From: Calothrix sp. PCC 7507
GTDB lineage: Bacteria; Cyanobacteriota; Cyanobacteriia; Cyanobacteriales; Nostocaceae
DNA: 64,000 nucleotides
Reading direction: 5' to 3'
NCBI RefSeq assembly: GCF_000316575.1
Contig: NC_019682.1
Span: forward strand, 5,629,501-5,693,500
In this document: in pieces, positions 44,174 to 53,429 of the stretch
How the letters are laid out: every line of letters starts with the position of its first letter
How positions within the stretch are numbered: the first letter of the stretch is position 1
Program-made: the position numbers and the translations under genes
Notes under the pieces: generated by a model
What the model saw: only the letters and a program-made list of their open reading frames with translations
Told to the model about the DNA's origin: nothing
Databases searched by the model: none

Positions 44174-44470
44174 TTAAAATGTGGCACGAATTAAATCATC
44201 CAGGCTAACTTCTAGTTGAGTAAGCGCTTTTTCTCGCACCTGTTTTAATATCTCTGGGTTCAGTTCTGCTTCTAGGGGACGAAATTGTAAGAACTCCTCA
44301 TGTTGAGTTGTTTCTCCTTTGCGAATTGCCTCGTAAGCTCCGCGAATTGCTTTAAACTCTTCTGGATAAGTATGAGCGGGAAATTCCCGCAGTTTGGCAT
44401 GATAAGCAGCTTTAATTTGGGCGGGAGTAGCTCCTGGAGCAATGCCTAAGTGTTCGTAGTGGTCAGTCAT
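44174..44470 (-). CDS. J-domain-like protein lacking the HPD motif
   Basis: This 98-residue protein opens like a J domain (DHYEHLGIAPGATPAQIKAAYHAKL) and ends the domain normally (EEFKAIRGAYEAIRKG). The catalytic loop between them, HPDxxP in true J domains, reads FPAHTYP here. HPD is what makes Hsp70 hydrolyse ATP, so this protein should not stimulate an Hsp70 in the usual way. It may be an inactive adaptor, like the J-like proteins of mitochondrial import. It starts 20 bases after the TPR gene stop and lies in a cluster with Hsp70 and GrpE genes. Confidence 0.85.
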   Translation of the reverse strand: MTDHYEHLGIAPGATPAQIKAAYHAKLREFPAHTYPEEFKAIRGAYEAIRKGETTQHEEFLQFRPLEAELNPEILKQVREKALTQLEVSLDDLIRATF

Positions 44471-44490
44471 AAAAAGTGCTGAGTGCTGAA

Positions 44491-47103
44491 TTAAAACAAT
44501 TCTTGAAAACCACCTCTAGTTCTACCTTTTTTTTTCTTAGGACTAGGCGGCAAGTCTCTAAAAATAAAGTCTAAATCTAGCTCATCATCATCGTCGTCGT
44601 CTGAGAAATCAGGCATACTGTTTAACATCATTTGCTTGAGTTCTGGAAGCATTCGTTCAAACTCAGCTTTGGGTATTTTATTACCAAATAATTTTTTCAG
44701 CATCCCTGATAATAACTCATCAATATTTGACATATCTAGATTGTCAAATTTCTCTGGATCTGGCATGATGCTAGCTGCTTCTTGAGCGGATAGAAAAGCC
44801 TGTTCTTCTCGAAATGCTTGTAATGCTTTGGCATCTTGGAGGCGGCGGGCTAATTCAAATCCCTGTTGCTTCCATTGTTCGTAATTAGAGTGATTTGTCG
44901 GGTAGGTAGTGGCTTTAGCTAATAGCAACAAAGGATTTTGGGGTTCTCGACGTAGTGCTTCTTCTATGGCTGGGACAAGGGTTGTGATGTGACCAAAACG
45001 ACGTGCCTGCAGTTGAATGTTGGCTAAAGCATTGCCTGGTTGGGGCATGGTGTCGAGATAGAAGCGGATAGGATACTCTAGTTTTTGGGGATTAGTTTCT
45101 TTAACCGCTAAGATAACTAAATTGGCAATTCTGGCTTCTGGGTGTTCTATTGATATGTTGATCAACTTCTGCTGATATTGAGAGATTAAAGCGGCGATGC
45201 CTTTTTCACGTTTGGCGAAGAGGTGGATGGAAAGAATAATCGCTTGCAATACAGGAATTTGTTCTTGACCAGATAATTTTTGCAATAGGGTGTCCCATGC
45301 TTCGACTGCTGCTTTTTGGTGTAATGAAACTCTACCGCCGGAATTGGGCTGACTCTGTACTGCATTCACAAATATCTGACAAGCACGGATAGCAGGATCT
45401 TTGTGATCTTTTGCCTGCACTAGACGGCTAAATAAGGGATAACTTAACGTGGATAAAGCATCTATCCAAGGTAGTATTTCTACTTCAGTTTCCACACAAA
45501 GGTCGCCAAAGTGCTTACCAAAATGGCGACGAGCTTCATTAAGTGATTGTTTATCTCCTAGTTCCTCCCAAGAAACCAATAAGGCATCGTAAATTTCTTC
45601 ATACCGACATCCGCCTTCAATAGCTTGGGTAATCAGTGCGATCGCTTCAGTATAATTTTCTTCCATTGCCGCAAATAGTCCCTTACGCCCGATTAACTCT
45701 GGCGATGTGGGACAGATGCGTTCGGCTTGTTGCAAAGCTCCCACAGCAGCGCGTTCCCGATCTATTGACATGTAAGCATCTGCCATCCAGCAGTGGAGAT
45801 GAGCGAGGGTTGGTTTTAAGCGTGTATCTGGCCATTCTTGCGGTTTTTGTTTCGCTTCCTGCTCCAACCAACGTAAAAATTGGGTGACAACACGTGGGCG
45901 TTCTTTGTCAGAATCATTAGCATCCAAGACTTTTAACAGGTTTACTGCCAACTGGGGGTTAAAGGGTTTCTCTGTTAACAAAGGCTGCCAAAATAGCTCT
46001 GCACATTCTGCTTGTCCTTGATTCAGTGCTTGTTGACCTGCAAGAGTAAATAATGATTTTCGTAGGTTATTTAGTTCTGAGAAGCGAGTGGAACGCTTGA
46101 GCATCTGTAGCAATACATGAGCAGCATCATGAGGGTTGTCATTGTTAATTAGCTGTACAATTGCCAACGCTGATAGTGCATCTTGGATAACTGGGTCTTC
46201 TCGTTCTAGATTCTGGGCTTCTAGAGGTGGTTCTCCAGTTTTTGCTTGTTGGGCAGTTGCCAACCGCTCTAAAATTGGATGTTCTAAATATTTTGGTCTG
46301 CTGAAGGTGTATCTAGATGACTGCAACCCCAAAAGATTAGCGGCTGCATTCCAATTACCACTCACTTGCTGGCTGTAAATAATCCAAGCGATTGGTAAAT
46401 CGCCTGGGGTGATGGGGCGCTTAATTTTTTGAAAAGATGTCAAAGCGTCCTCTGGTTGTCCATGCTTGATAGCCAACACCCCGCGTACCCAGTGGAGTTG
46501 AGCAGCGCTAAACCGTTTGGGTTGTTGGTTAATTAACTGTTCAACTGTGGTGGTATCTCCTTTGAGCAATAGGAGCTTGAGATAACAGATGCTGTAGTCT
46601 TTGGATAGAGTGTTGGACTCAAAAGCATTTCTCAGCAAATTCAGCGCGGCATCTAATTGCTTCAACTCCAGCAAACATCTTGCTTGCCAGTAGTGAACTT
46701 CTCCCACCAAACCAAATTCCAGAGCGCGGACAAAGGATTTTTCTGCCTGTTTAAAATCTTGTTTTTGGAATTCTTGCTGACCCCGCAGCAACCAAATTTC
46801 TGATTCTTTGGGAGTGAATTCGATATCAGGGTGCGATCGCTGAATTTTTTTGATTTCTTCCAATGCCTGCCGATATTTTTGCTGCTTTAGCAATTCTTGC
46901 AGTTGCATTTCCCAGGAGTTTTTAGTGATCTCTGTCCCTGTGCTAGAGACATTTTGTTGTGAGGGCTGTTTGGACTGATGTTTAGCCACTGGACAATATC
47001 CTGATTGTTTTTTGATTTTTCCCCTCATAGGAAAGGGTGGCTTCACTTTGTTAGTCTCAATATTTAGTAGTCCGTCCACATAACTTTTACAAGTTGCTGT
47101 CAT
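44491..47103 (-). CDS. Large TPR protein with acidic/basic C-terminal tail
   Basis: This 870-residue protein consists mostly of tetratricopeptide repeats, for example QALEEIKKIQRSHPDIEF, QDFKQAEKSFVRALEFG, QLDAALNLLRNAFES, GALQQAERICPTSPEL and NYTEAIALITQAIEGG. Near the end is a block of consecutive Asp residues (about 833-839) followed by PSPKKKKGRTRGG. No signal peptide or membrane helix is seen, so it is cytosolic. It is the first gene of the chaperone cluster, 20 bases before the J-like gene. TPR solenoids often bind chaperones or their clients, so a substrate-collecting role is likely but inferred. The first about 60 residues look unstructured; the true start may be downstream. Confidence 0.82.
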   Translation of the reverse strand: MTATCKSYVDGLLNIETNKVKPPFPMRGKIKKQSGYCPVAKHQSKQPSQQNVSSTGTEITKNSWEMQLQELLKQQKYRQALEEIKKIQRSHPDIEFTPKESEIWLLRGQQEFQKQDFKQAEKSFVRALEFGLVGEVHYWQARCLLELKQLDAALNLLRNAFESNTLSKDYSICYLKLLLLKGDTTTVEQLINQQPKRFSAAQLHWVRGVLAIKHGQPEDALTSFQKIKRPITPGDLPIAWIIYSQQVSGNWNAAANLLGLQSSRYTFSRPKYLEHPILERLATAQQAKTGEPPLEAQNLEREDPVIQDALSALAIVQLINNDNPHDAAHVLLQMLKRSTRFSELNNLRKSLFTLAGQQALNQGQAECAELFWQPLLTEKPFNPQLAVNLLKVLDANDSDKERPRVVTQFLRWLEQEAKQKPQEWPDTRLKPTLAHLHCWMADAYMSIDRERAAVGALQQAERICPTSPELIGRKGLFAAMEENYTEAIALITQAIEGGCRYEEIYDALLVSWEELGDKQSLNEARRHFGKHFGDLCVETEVEILPWIDALSTLSYPLFSRLVQAKDHKDPAIRACQIFVNAVQSQPNSGGRVSLHQKAAVEAWDTLLQKLSGQEQIPVLQAIILSIHLFAKREKGIAALISQYQQKLINISIEHPEARIANLVILAVKETNPQKLEYPIRFYLDTMPQPGNALANIQLQARRFGHITTLVPAIEEALRREPQNPLLLLAKATTYPTNHSNYEQWKQQGFELARRLQDAKALQAFREEQAFLSAQEAASIMPDPEKFDNLDMSNIDELLSGMLKKLFGNKIPKAEFERMLPELKQMMLNSMPDFSDDDDDDELDLDFIFRDLPPSPKKKKGRTRGGFQELF

Positions 47104-47531
47104 TGGATCAGATTAATTTTACCTTAATTCGCTTTTTTTAAGACTGGATAACCTGTAGCTAAACTCAAGTTTTAGCAGTGCGATCGCAATTTAGTTTCGG
47201 TCTTGATGACTTCGATGCCAAAGTCAACAACACAGGTACTAATAGGCACTTTTTGTTTTTGATTGAGACAGTAAATGTAGGGTGTGTTATACCGGAGGCT
47301 AACGCACCATCAATAATTTAAGGTGCTTTCCGCTGCGCGACAACGCACTCCACATCAAATTTATTGGTATTCAAAAACAAGCGTTGGTTATCTTTAAACT
47401 CTGAGTAAATCATTGACTATGCCTAGTATAAATTGCACGCTTCCACAAGGGTGAGTGTCTGACTCATAACCCACACTCCAAAAATGTGGATATGATAGGA
47501 AAGTAGATAAAACTTAAAAAATATTTATCGA
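47104..47531. mobile_element. Divergent intergenic region with a MITE-like element at 47253-47380
   Basis: No gene is supported. A 128-bp element is bounded by TTGTTTTTGA (47253-47262) and TCAAAAACAA (47371-47380), a perfect 10-bp inverted repeat. Inside is a TAGGGTGTGTTA...TAACGCACCAT pair of the type also seen near 22300. The remainder must carry promoters for the TPR gene and the transporter. Confidence 0.6.
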
Positions 47532-48944
47532 ATGCTGATTGACTCCTCTGGATTGTCCAAAGTCAAAGACTCAATAAAAGCCAAAATCTTCTTAGGTCAG
47601 GAACCCAATGCCGAGCTGATAGCAATTCTGACTGTCTACTTTGTTCAGGGTATCCTGATGTTGGCGCGTCTTGCAGTCAGCTTTTTCCTCAAAGACGAAC
47701 TGCATCTGAGTCCGACACAAGTATCAGCACTATTAGGAGTAGTAGCCATACCTTGGATTATCAAGCCCGTCTATGGCTTCATCTCCGATGGCGTGCCCAT
47801 ATTTGGCTACCGCAGGCGTCCATACTTGGTTTTATCAGGCATCTTAGGCACTGTTGCCTGGGTGAGTTTGGCCACCATAGTTCATACTAGCTGGGCAGCA
47901 GCAGCAGCGATCGCTCTTAGTAGCTTCTCAGTCGCCGTCAGCGACGTGATAGTTGACTCGCTGGTTGTAGAACGAGCCAGAGCAGAATCACAAGCAGATG
48001 CAGGGTCACTACAATCCCTGTGCTGGGGTGCTTCTGCCGTCGGCGGACTAATCACTGCTTACTTTAGTGGCATACTCCTAGAGCATTTCTCCACACGCGC
48101 TGTATTTTGGATTACCGCCCTATTTCCGCTCTTAGTCTCAGCAGTGGCTTGGTTAATCGCCGAATCTCCTATTAAAAAAGATAGCCAAGATATTAATCAC
48201 AACTCCTTCACAATCAAGCATAAACTTGGACAACTAAGCAAAGCAGTTACCCAAAAGTCCATTTGGCTACCAACAGCATTTATTTTCATCTGGCAAGCTA
48301 CCCCAACATCTGAATCAGCCTTTTTCTTCTTTTTCACCAACGAACTGCATTTTCAACCAGAATTTTTAGGGCGGGTGAACCTAGTCACAAGTATTGCATC
48401 TATATTTGGGATTTGGATTTTCCAACGTTTTCTGAAAAGTGTCCCCTTTCGCGTCATCTTTGGTTGGAGTGCAATCCTTTCCGCAACATTAGGTTTAACT
48501 TTGTTGCTGCTGGTGACTCACACCAACCGACTTATAGGTATAGACGACCACTGGTTTAGTTTAGGCGACAGTCTCATCCTGACTGTAATCGGGAAAATCG
48601 CTTATATGCCAGTGTTAGTGCTAGCTGCCAGACTTTGTCCTTCAGGCGTAGAAGCGACATTATTTGCCTTATTGATGTCAGTATTTAACTTAGCAGGAAT
48701 GGTGTCCTATCAATTAGGGGCAATCATCACATATTGGCTAGGCATTACTGACACTAACTTTGAATCACTTTGGTTATTGGTGATGATTACTAACCTCAGC
48801 ACCCTATTACCACTACCATTTCTTAACTGGCTACCAGCGGCAGAACAGCAACCTGAAACATCAACACTGCAACTAACATTAACTAATTTGCCTGAATTGC
48901 TCCCAGAGATTGACACAAAAAAAACTCAAGTTAGCAGCAATTAA
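47532..48944 (+). CDS. Folate/biopterin transporter (BT1 family, MFS)
   Basis: This 470-residue membrane protein belongs to the BT1 family, which carries folates and pterins; cyanobacterial and plant plastid members are known. The evidence is the opening (PNAELIAILTVYFVQGILMLARLAVSFFLKD), the MFS-like loop KPVYGFISDGVPIFGYRRRPYL, SVAVSDVIVDSLVVERAR, and about 12 hydrophobic helices ending near residue 440. The C-terminal 30 residues are polar. It is a single gene with its own promoter region. Confidence 0.93.
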   Translation: MLIDSSGLSKVKDSIKAKIFLGQEPNAELIAILTVYFVQGILMLARLAVSFFLKDELHLSPTQVSALLGVVAIPWIIKPVYGFISDGVPIFGYRRRPYLVLSGILGTVAWVSLATIVHTSWAAAAAIALSSFSVAVSDVIVDSLVVERARAESQADAGSLQSLCWGASAVGGLITAYFSGILLEHFSTRAVFWITALFPLLVSAVAWLIAESPIKKDSQDINHNSFTIKHKLGQLSKAVTQKSIWLPTAFIFIWQATPTSESAFFFFFTNELHFQPEFLGRVNLVTSIASIFGIWIFQRFLKSVPFRVIFGWSAILSATLGLTLLLLVTHTNRLIGIDDHWFSLGDSLILTVIGKIAYMPVLVLAARLCPSGVEATLFALLMSVFNLAGMVSYQLGAIITYWLGITDTNFESLWLLVMITNLSTLLPLPFLNWLPAAEQQPETSTLQLTLTNLPELLPEIDTKKTQVSSN

Positions 48945-49340
48945 TTAACACAGAAACTATCTATAGAAATCCGGTTTGATTTTTTCAAAAATCTCAGCAT
49001 TTGTAGGTAGGACTATGCCTTACAAAACCAGAATCTGGTGGGCACTGCCCACCCTAGGTTTACAGATTTTCCTGCTGTTATGAGATACAGTTTTTTACAC
49101 CTAAGCCTTTAGGGGTGGTGTTTCCCAGCCCTCAATTGTATTGCATTCGACCGAGAACCGCTGTAATTCAAAAATCAAATAGTAGTTCCATAGCATAAAT
49201 AATAATAAAAATGGAGGGGCAGGGTGATTCCGGACTTGACCACACCCTTTACGACAATCTATCTACCGCAGCTATGATTTTAATTGGTATTAAAATTAGG
49301 GTTGCATCTTGATGTGAGTTAATAGCAACATAAAAAATAT
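48945..49340. other. Intergenic region with a hairpin and a MITE family B end
   Basis: No gene is seen. A tight hairpin GGTGGGC-ACT-GCCCACC lies at 49037-49053 and may end transcription of the transporter gene. At 49153-49167 GAGAACCGCTGTAAT matches the right end of MITE family B. The last 100 bp should hold the oxygenase promoter. Confidence 0.5.
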
Positions 49341-50876
49341 ATGCAGATTGAGAAAATTCCAGAAAACACAGTTACAGAAAAATCCTATAGTCGCACTGAT
49401 TGGCAGGGAGGATATGAATCTCTACCTCAAGAATATGATTATGGGATTGACGATATAGAAGGGCAAATTCCTAGAGGTCTGCAAGGAACGCTGTTTAGAA
49501 ATGGCCCCGGCTTATTAGATGTAAATGGGCAACGCATTCATCACCCCTTCGATGGCGATGGTATGATTAGCCGCATTACATTCTCTGATGGTCGTGCCCA
49601 TTTTCGTAACCGCTTTGTCCGCACTACTGGCTATATAGAAGAACAGAAAGCTGGGAAAATTCTTTATCGTGGAGTTTTTGGTACACAGAAACCCGGTGGT
49701 TGGCTAGCGAATATCTTCGACTTTAAACTCAAAAATATTGCTAACACCAATGTTATCTATTGGGGTAATAAACTTTTAGCACTGTGGGAAGCAACAGAAC
49801 CTCATCGCCTTGATCCCTACACATTAGAAACTTTGGGGAAAGAATATTTCAATAGTGTTTTATCAGAGGGTGATGCTTTTAGTGCCCATCCCCGTTTAGA
49901 TCCCAATTCTCATCAAGATGGTGGCGCTCCTTGCCTAGTCAACTTTTCCATTAAGCCGGGAACATCCACCACAATTACTATTTTTGAGCTAAACATCGCA
50001 GGTGAAATTGTGAGGAAATATGCTCATATAGTTCCAGGTTTCTGTTTTATCCACGATTTCGTAATTACACCTAATTACTGCATATTCTTTCAAAATCCCG
50101 TCAGGTTTAATCCTATACCTTTCGCTTTGGGAATGCGTAGCGCGGGTGAATGTATCAAGTTTCAACCTCAGCAACCAACTCGCATTATAGTTATTCCCCG
50201 CATCCCCCAATCAGGGCAAACAGGAATCAAAATTCTCGAAACTCAAGCGGGTTTTGTTTTCCACCATGTCAATGCTTTTGAAGTAGAAAAAGAAATTTTT
50301 ATTGACTCAATTTGCTATGAATCCTTGCCAGAAGTCGAACCAAAAAGCGATTTTCGGCAAGTTGATTTTGCAGCAGGTTCACCTGGTCAAATTTGGCGAT
50401 TCCATCTCAACCTCCAAAATCAAACAGTACAACGTGAATTAATCGAAAGCCGTTGTTGTGAATTTCCCAGCATCCATCCAGAGAATGTAGGACGTCCATA
50501 TCGTTATTTATACATTGGTGCGTCTCATGCAGAAACTGGTAATGCTCCCTTGCAAGTTATTCTGAAAATAGATTTAGAATCGGGAAAAAAACAACTTTGG
50601 AGTGCTGCACCCCGTGGCTTTGTGGGTGAGCCAATTTTTGTGCCCCGACCTGATGCTAAACAGGAAGATGATGGATGGATACTGACTTTAGTTTATGATG
50701 CTGCTCATCACCGCTCAGATGTAGTGATTTTAGATGCTAGTGATTTGCAAAAAGGGGCTATTGCTAAACTGCATCTCAAACATCATATTCCCTATGGTCT
50801 GCATGGAAGTTTTACTTCTGGGGTGTTTGCAGCAACTGGCGCTGATCAAGTTGCTGAGGGGAATGAAGCAGAATAA
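49341..50876 (+). CDS. Carotenoid (apocarotenoid) cleavage oxygenase
   Basis: This 511-residue protein is a carotenoid cleavage oxygenase of the RPE65/CCD family, which uses Fe(II) to split carotenoid or apocarotenoid double bonds. The seven-bladed propeller is marked by FRNGPGLLDVNG, HPFDGDGMISRITF and ANTNVIYWGNKLLALWEA. The four iron-binding His residues are all present: H183 (FSAHPRLDP), H238 (FIHDFVI), H308 (VFHHVNAFE) and H488 (YGLHGSF). The first two positions equal those of the Synechocystis apocarotenoid-15,15'-oxygenase. Length is usual. It is soluble or loosely membrane-bound. Exact substrate is not readable; retinal formation from apocarotenals is the closest known activity. Confidence 0.93.
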   Translation: MQIEKIPENTVTEKSYSRTDWQGGYESLPQEYDYGIDDIEGQIPRGLQGTLFRNGPGLLDVNGQRIHHPFDGDGMISRITFSDGRAHFRNRFVRTTGYIEEQKAGKILYRGVFGTQKPGGWLANIFDFKLKNIANTNVIYWGNKLLALWEATEPHRLDPYTLETLGKEYFNSVLSEGDAFSAHPRLDPNSHQDGGAPCLVNFSIKPGTSTTITIFELNIAGEIVRKYAHIVPGFCFIHDFVITPNYCIFFQNPVRFNPIPFALGMRSAGECIKFQPQQPTRIIVIPRIPQSGQTGIKILETQAGFVFHHVNAFEVEKEIFIDSICYESLPEVEPKSDFRQVDFAAGSPGQIWRFHLNLQNQTVQRELIESRCCEFPSIHPENVGRPYRYLYIGASHAETGNAPLQVILKIDLESGKKQLWSAAPRGFVGEPIFVPRPDAKQEDDGWILTLVYDAAHHRSDVVILDASDLQKGAIAKLHLKHHIPYGLHGSFTSGVFAATGADQVAEGNEAE

Positions 50877-50907
50877 CAGGTGAAACTTGTTTACTCAATG
50901 AACAATC

Positions 50908-50940
50908 AGATCCCCGAATTCTTTGATAATTCGGGGATCT
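50908..50940. terminator. Strong hairpin between convergent genes
   Basis: A perfect 13-bp stem (AGATCCCCGAATT/AATTCGGGGATCT) with a 7-base loop lies 32 bases after the oxygenase stop and before the minus-strand gene end. There is no T run directly after it, so it may be a terminator of either gene or only a 3'-end stabiliser. Confidence 0.7.
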
Positions 50941-50972
50941 AAAACCCAATAATTTTCACAAATCAAACCTAC

Positions 50973-51224
50973 CTAAGCCACTTTTTTTATACTGTTGGTA
51001 CCATGACTCATCCACTGCACCAACAACCATTGATTAGCAGGCTTGTCTAGCGCAGGTAGGACACGAAAGTTAAAGACTTGCTCCCAAACCTCCTCCCCAT
51101 GTTGGGAAACAAAAGCTTGCTCTAGCTCTTGAAATTGAGCATAATCTTTGTTACCAATGGCTACAAGCATACTTACTATGTTATTTACGGGTATTTGAGT
51201 AGCTGTTAATTGTGCTTCTGTCAT
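50973..51224 (-). CDS. Small hypothetical cyanobacterial protein (83 residues)
   Basis: The protein (MTEAQLTATQIPVNNIVSML... and VWEQVFNFRVLPALDKPANQ) is helical in appearance, without membrane segment or known motif. It looks like a conserved small protein but I do not recognise a family. The start codon overlaps the stop of another short minus-strand frame (51221-51421) as ATGA, so the two are probably translated together. Confidence 0.65.
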   Translation of the reverse strand: MTEAQLTATQIPVNNIVSMLVAIGNKDYAQFQELEQAFVSQHGEEVWEQVFNFRVLPALDKPANQWLLVQWMSHGTNSIKKVA

Positions 51225-51421
51225 TGTTCTTTATCCCTAAATATACAAACGTATCTAAGTAAACCTCGCTTAGTGTCGATGATTTCGATTAAATCCTTGT
51301 CTTTGATCCTAGCGAGAGAAAAGCAAGCAAGCTCTGATGCTGCGGCTGACCAATCCCTCGTTTCTGTTCGCCAGTCCCAATCCTCCCCTGATTGTCTTTC
51401 AGGCTCATTATCTTCGGTCAT
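51221..51421 (-). CDS. Possible small gene upstream, coupled by ATGA overlap (66 residues)
   Basis: The frame from ATG 51421 encodes TEDNEPERQSGEDWDWRTET and a second half with LARIKDKDLIEIIDTKRGLL. AAGGAG lies upstream of the ATG (about 13 bases). The TGA at 51223-51221 overlaps the ATG of the next gene, which speaks for a real gene. Against it, the first half is low in complexity and no family is known. Confidence 0.4.
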   Translation of the reverse strand: MTEDNEPERQSGEDWDWRTETRDWSAAASELACFSLARIKDKDLIEIIDTKRGLLRYVCIFRDKEQ

Positions 51422-51776
51422 TACTCGTTTTTGCTCTCCTTTTTCGCTGTCACCGCTTTTTCTAAGATACAAGGGTGCGTCAGATGAAGTTATAGAGCGA
51501 TTATTGAGGATTTGGAATAGCGCCCCTACTCTATTTGTCAGTTGCGTAAGTCCTAGCAGATTGACACTTCCCGACTGTCGCGGACGGGTTCCCCGGCTTA
51601 AAGCAACTGCCGTCTCCTTGCCTGAAGTACGGTGTTTGCGGCGCTGTGCGCTTGTTTTTCAAGGGTTTTCAGCCTGCATTCTTATAAAAAATATCTACAC
51701 TACTAGAAAAACAAAAAATGTAACAAAAACTACAAAATCTCATATTTTTGAGAAAAAAAGGATAGGCTAGGAACAT
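51422..51776. repeat. Gene-free stretch with a MITE family C end and a GC-rich palindrome
   Basis: A TTGCGTAAGTCCT end of family C lies at 51542-51554. It is followed by CCCGACTGTCGCGGACGGG and CCCCGGCTTAAAGC, related to the inside of the complete copy at 33690-33858. The copy appears partial. An open plus-strand frame across this stretch has no protein-like features. Confidence 0.5.
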
Positions 51777-51869
51777 ATATAGCAATTCTCGGTTACGTCA
51801 GGTACACCCGTAGGGGCACTACAGCTTGCGATATAGTATTGCACCGCTTCTGAATGGGAACCGCTATAT
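51777..51869. mobile_element. MITE-like element, family B, complete copy upstream of gdhA
   Basis: The 93-bp segment begins ATATAGCAATTCTC and ends GGGAACCGCTATAT, imperfect 14-bp inverted ends. It is inverted relative to the copy at 6332-6440. It ends 37 bases before the gdhA start codon and extends the gdhA frame upstream artificially. Confidence 0.75.
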
Positions 51870-51906
51870 CCGGTTCGCGCAGATACCGCGATTAGGAGAA
51901 AATGTT

Positions 51907-53196
51907 ATGGTTTCAAGGTCAACGCTGCCGCTAGAGGCTGCAACTCCTGCACACATTTGTCCATTTGATCAAGCTTGCAGCTATCTAGAAGCAGCGGCTA
52001 AAGAATTAAAACTAGACCAAGGAATTTTAGAAATCCTCAGCAATCCGCGTAAGGTGGTGACGGTTTCTATTCCTGTGAAACTAGATAGTGGGGAAATACG
52101 GGTGCTAGCTGGACATCGGGTGCAGCACTCCGATGTTTTAGGCCCTTATAAAGGTGGAATTCGTTACCACCCGGCTGTGACACTGCGGGAGGTGTCAGCC
52201 TTGGCAATGCTGATGACTTGGAAGTGTGCGTTGTTAGGTATCCCCTATGGTGGTGCTAAGGGTGGGATTGCGATCGATCCTAAAGGTTACAGCGTCAGCG
52301 AACTAGAACGGATTACCCGTCGCTATACTAGTGAGTTGATTAAAGATATTGGCCCCTCCGTAGATATTCCTGCACCAGACATGGGTACTTCTGCCCGTGA
52401 GATGGCTTGGATGATGGATACTTATTCTGTGAATGTCGGTCATGCAGTACCGGGAGTTGTCACTGGTAAGCCGCTTTCTATCGGCGGTTCGCGGGGACGG
52501 GAAATGGCCACAGGGCGCGGTGTGATGATTATTGTCCGTGAGGCTTTAGCAGCACAGGGTAAATCGCTTGAGGGAGTGAGAGTTGCTATCCAGGGGTTCG
52601 GTAATGTGGGAGGTGCAGCAGCTGAATTGTTACACCAAGCGGGGGCGAAGATTATTGCTGTCTCCACTGGTGCCGGGGGTGTGTTTTCTCAAAATGGTTT
52701 GGATATTCCCGCGTTGAAAATCTACGCCGCTGAAAACCACAAGAGTATTTTAGGTTTTCCGCAAGGGACATCGATTAGCAATGCAGATTTATTAACTTTG
52801 TCTTGTGATGTTTTGATTCCAGCGGCTTTAGAGAACCAAATCACGGGAGAAAATGTGCATCAGGTGCAAGCGCAGATAATCGCAGAAGCAGCTAATGGCC
52901 CAGTGACTCTGGAGGCTAACTTGTTATTAGAGGCGCGGGGTGTGACGGTGCTACCAGACATCTTGGCGAATGCTGGCGGTGTGGTGGTGAGTTATTTGGA
53001 GTGGGTACAGGGTCTTTCTTATCTATTTTGGGATGAAGAACGTGTGAATCGGGAAATGGAACACTTGATGGTGCAGGCTTACCATCAGGTGATTCAACAG
53101 GCGCAGAAGCGACAAATTCCTTTAAGGTTAGCAGCTTATACCTTGGGGGTGGGTAGAGTGGCTCAAGCGCTTAGTGATAGAGGTCTTTATCCGTGA
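51907..53196 (+). CDS. gdhA: Glutamate (Glu/Leu/Phe/Val) dehydrogenase
   Basis: This 429-residue enzyme interconverts glutamate and 2-oxoglutarate plus ammonia. The substrate domain has YKGGIRYHP, MTWKCALLGIPYGGAKGGI (with the substrate and catalytic Lys residues) and PAPDMGTSAREMAWMMDTYS; the nucleotide-binding domain has VAIQGFGNVGGAAAELL. I start at ATG 51907 (MVSRSTLPLEAAT) because AGGAG lies 8 bases upstream. The open frame back to 51826 is inside a MITE and is not likely translated. Length fits hexameric bacterial enzymes. It is probably a separate unit from the aminomutase gene downstream. Confidence 0.93.
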   Translation: MVSRSTLPLEAATPAHICPFDQACSYLEAAAKELKLDQGILEILSNPRKVVTVSIPVKLDSGEIRVLAGHRVQHSDVLGPYKGGIRYHPAVTLREVSALAMLMTWKCALLGIPYGGAKGGIAIDPKGYSVSELERITRRYTSELIKDIGPSVDIPAPDMGTSAREMAWMMDTYSVNVGHAVPGVVTGKPLSIGGSRGREMATGRGVMIIVREALAAQGKSLEGVRVAIQGFGNVGGAAAELLHQAGAKIIAVSTGAGGVFSQNGLDIPALKIYAAENHKSILGFPQGTSISNADLLTLSCDVLIPAALENQITGENVHQVQAQIIAEAANGPVTLEANLLLEARGVTVLPDILANAGGVVVSYLEWVQGLSYLFWDEERVNREMEHLMVQAYHQVIQQAQKRQIPLRLAAYTLGVGRVAQALSDRGLYP

Positions 53197-53210
53197 AAAA
53201 AACTGTTGAC

Positions 53211-53338
53211 TGTTGACTGATAGGGGATTGTCTACGTTTCTTGATCAAGCTCAATTACTCATGCACGAGTATCAAAGACTCACTCATCAAGCTCAACTAC
53301 TCACTCCCCAGTCCTCAGTCCCTAGTCCCCAGTCCCCA
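53211..53338. repeat. STRR cluster between gdhA and the aminomutase gene
   Basis: Tandem short repeats are seen: ACTGTTGACTGTTGACTG (about 53202-53219), CAAGCTCAATTACTCA/CAAGCTCAACTACTCA and CAGTCCTCAGTCCCTAGTCC heptamers (53300-53336). No gene is supported in 53197-53429. Confidence 0.7.
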
Positions 53339-53429
53339 TTGCATTTTATTTTTTCACGTAACTGTAGAATTTACTGTATAAATTTATATGTGATCAGTTG
53401 ACCTGACTGGCTTAAGTTAGTTCTAATTT

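Noticed and set aside
51210-51770. Open frame of 186 codons on the plus strand
   Set aside because: It crosses a MITE end and overlaps two minus-strand frames. Its composition is rich in Ser, Leu and Cys, with no protein-like pattern.
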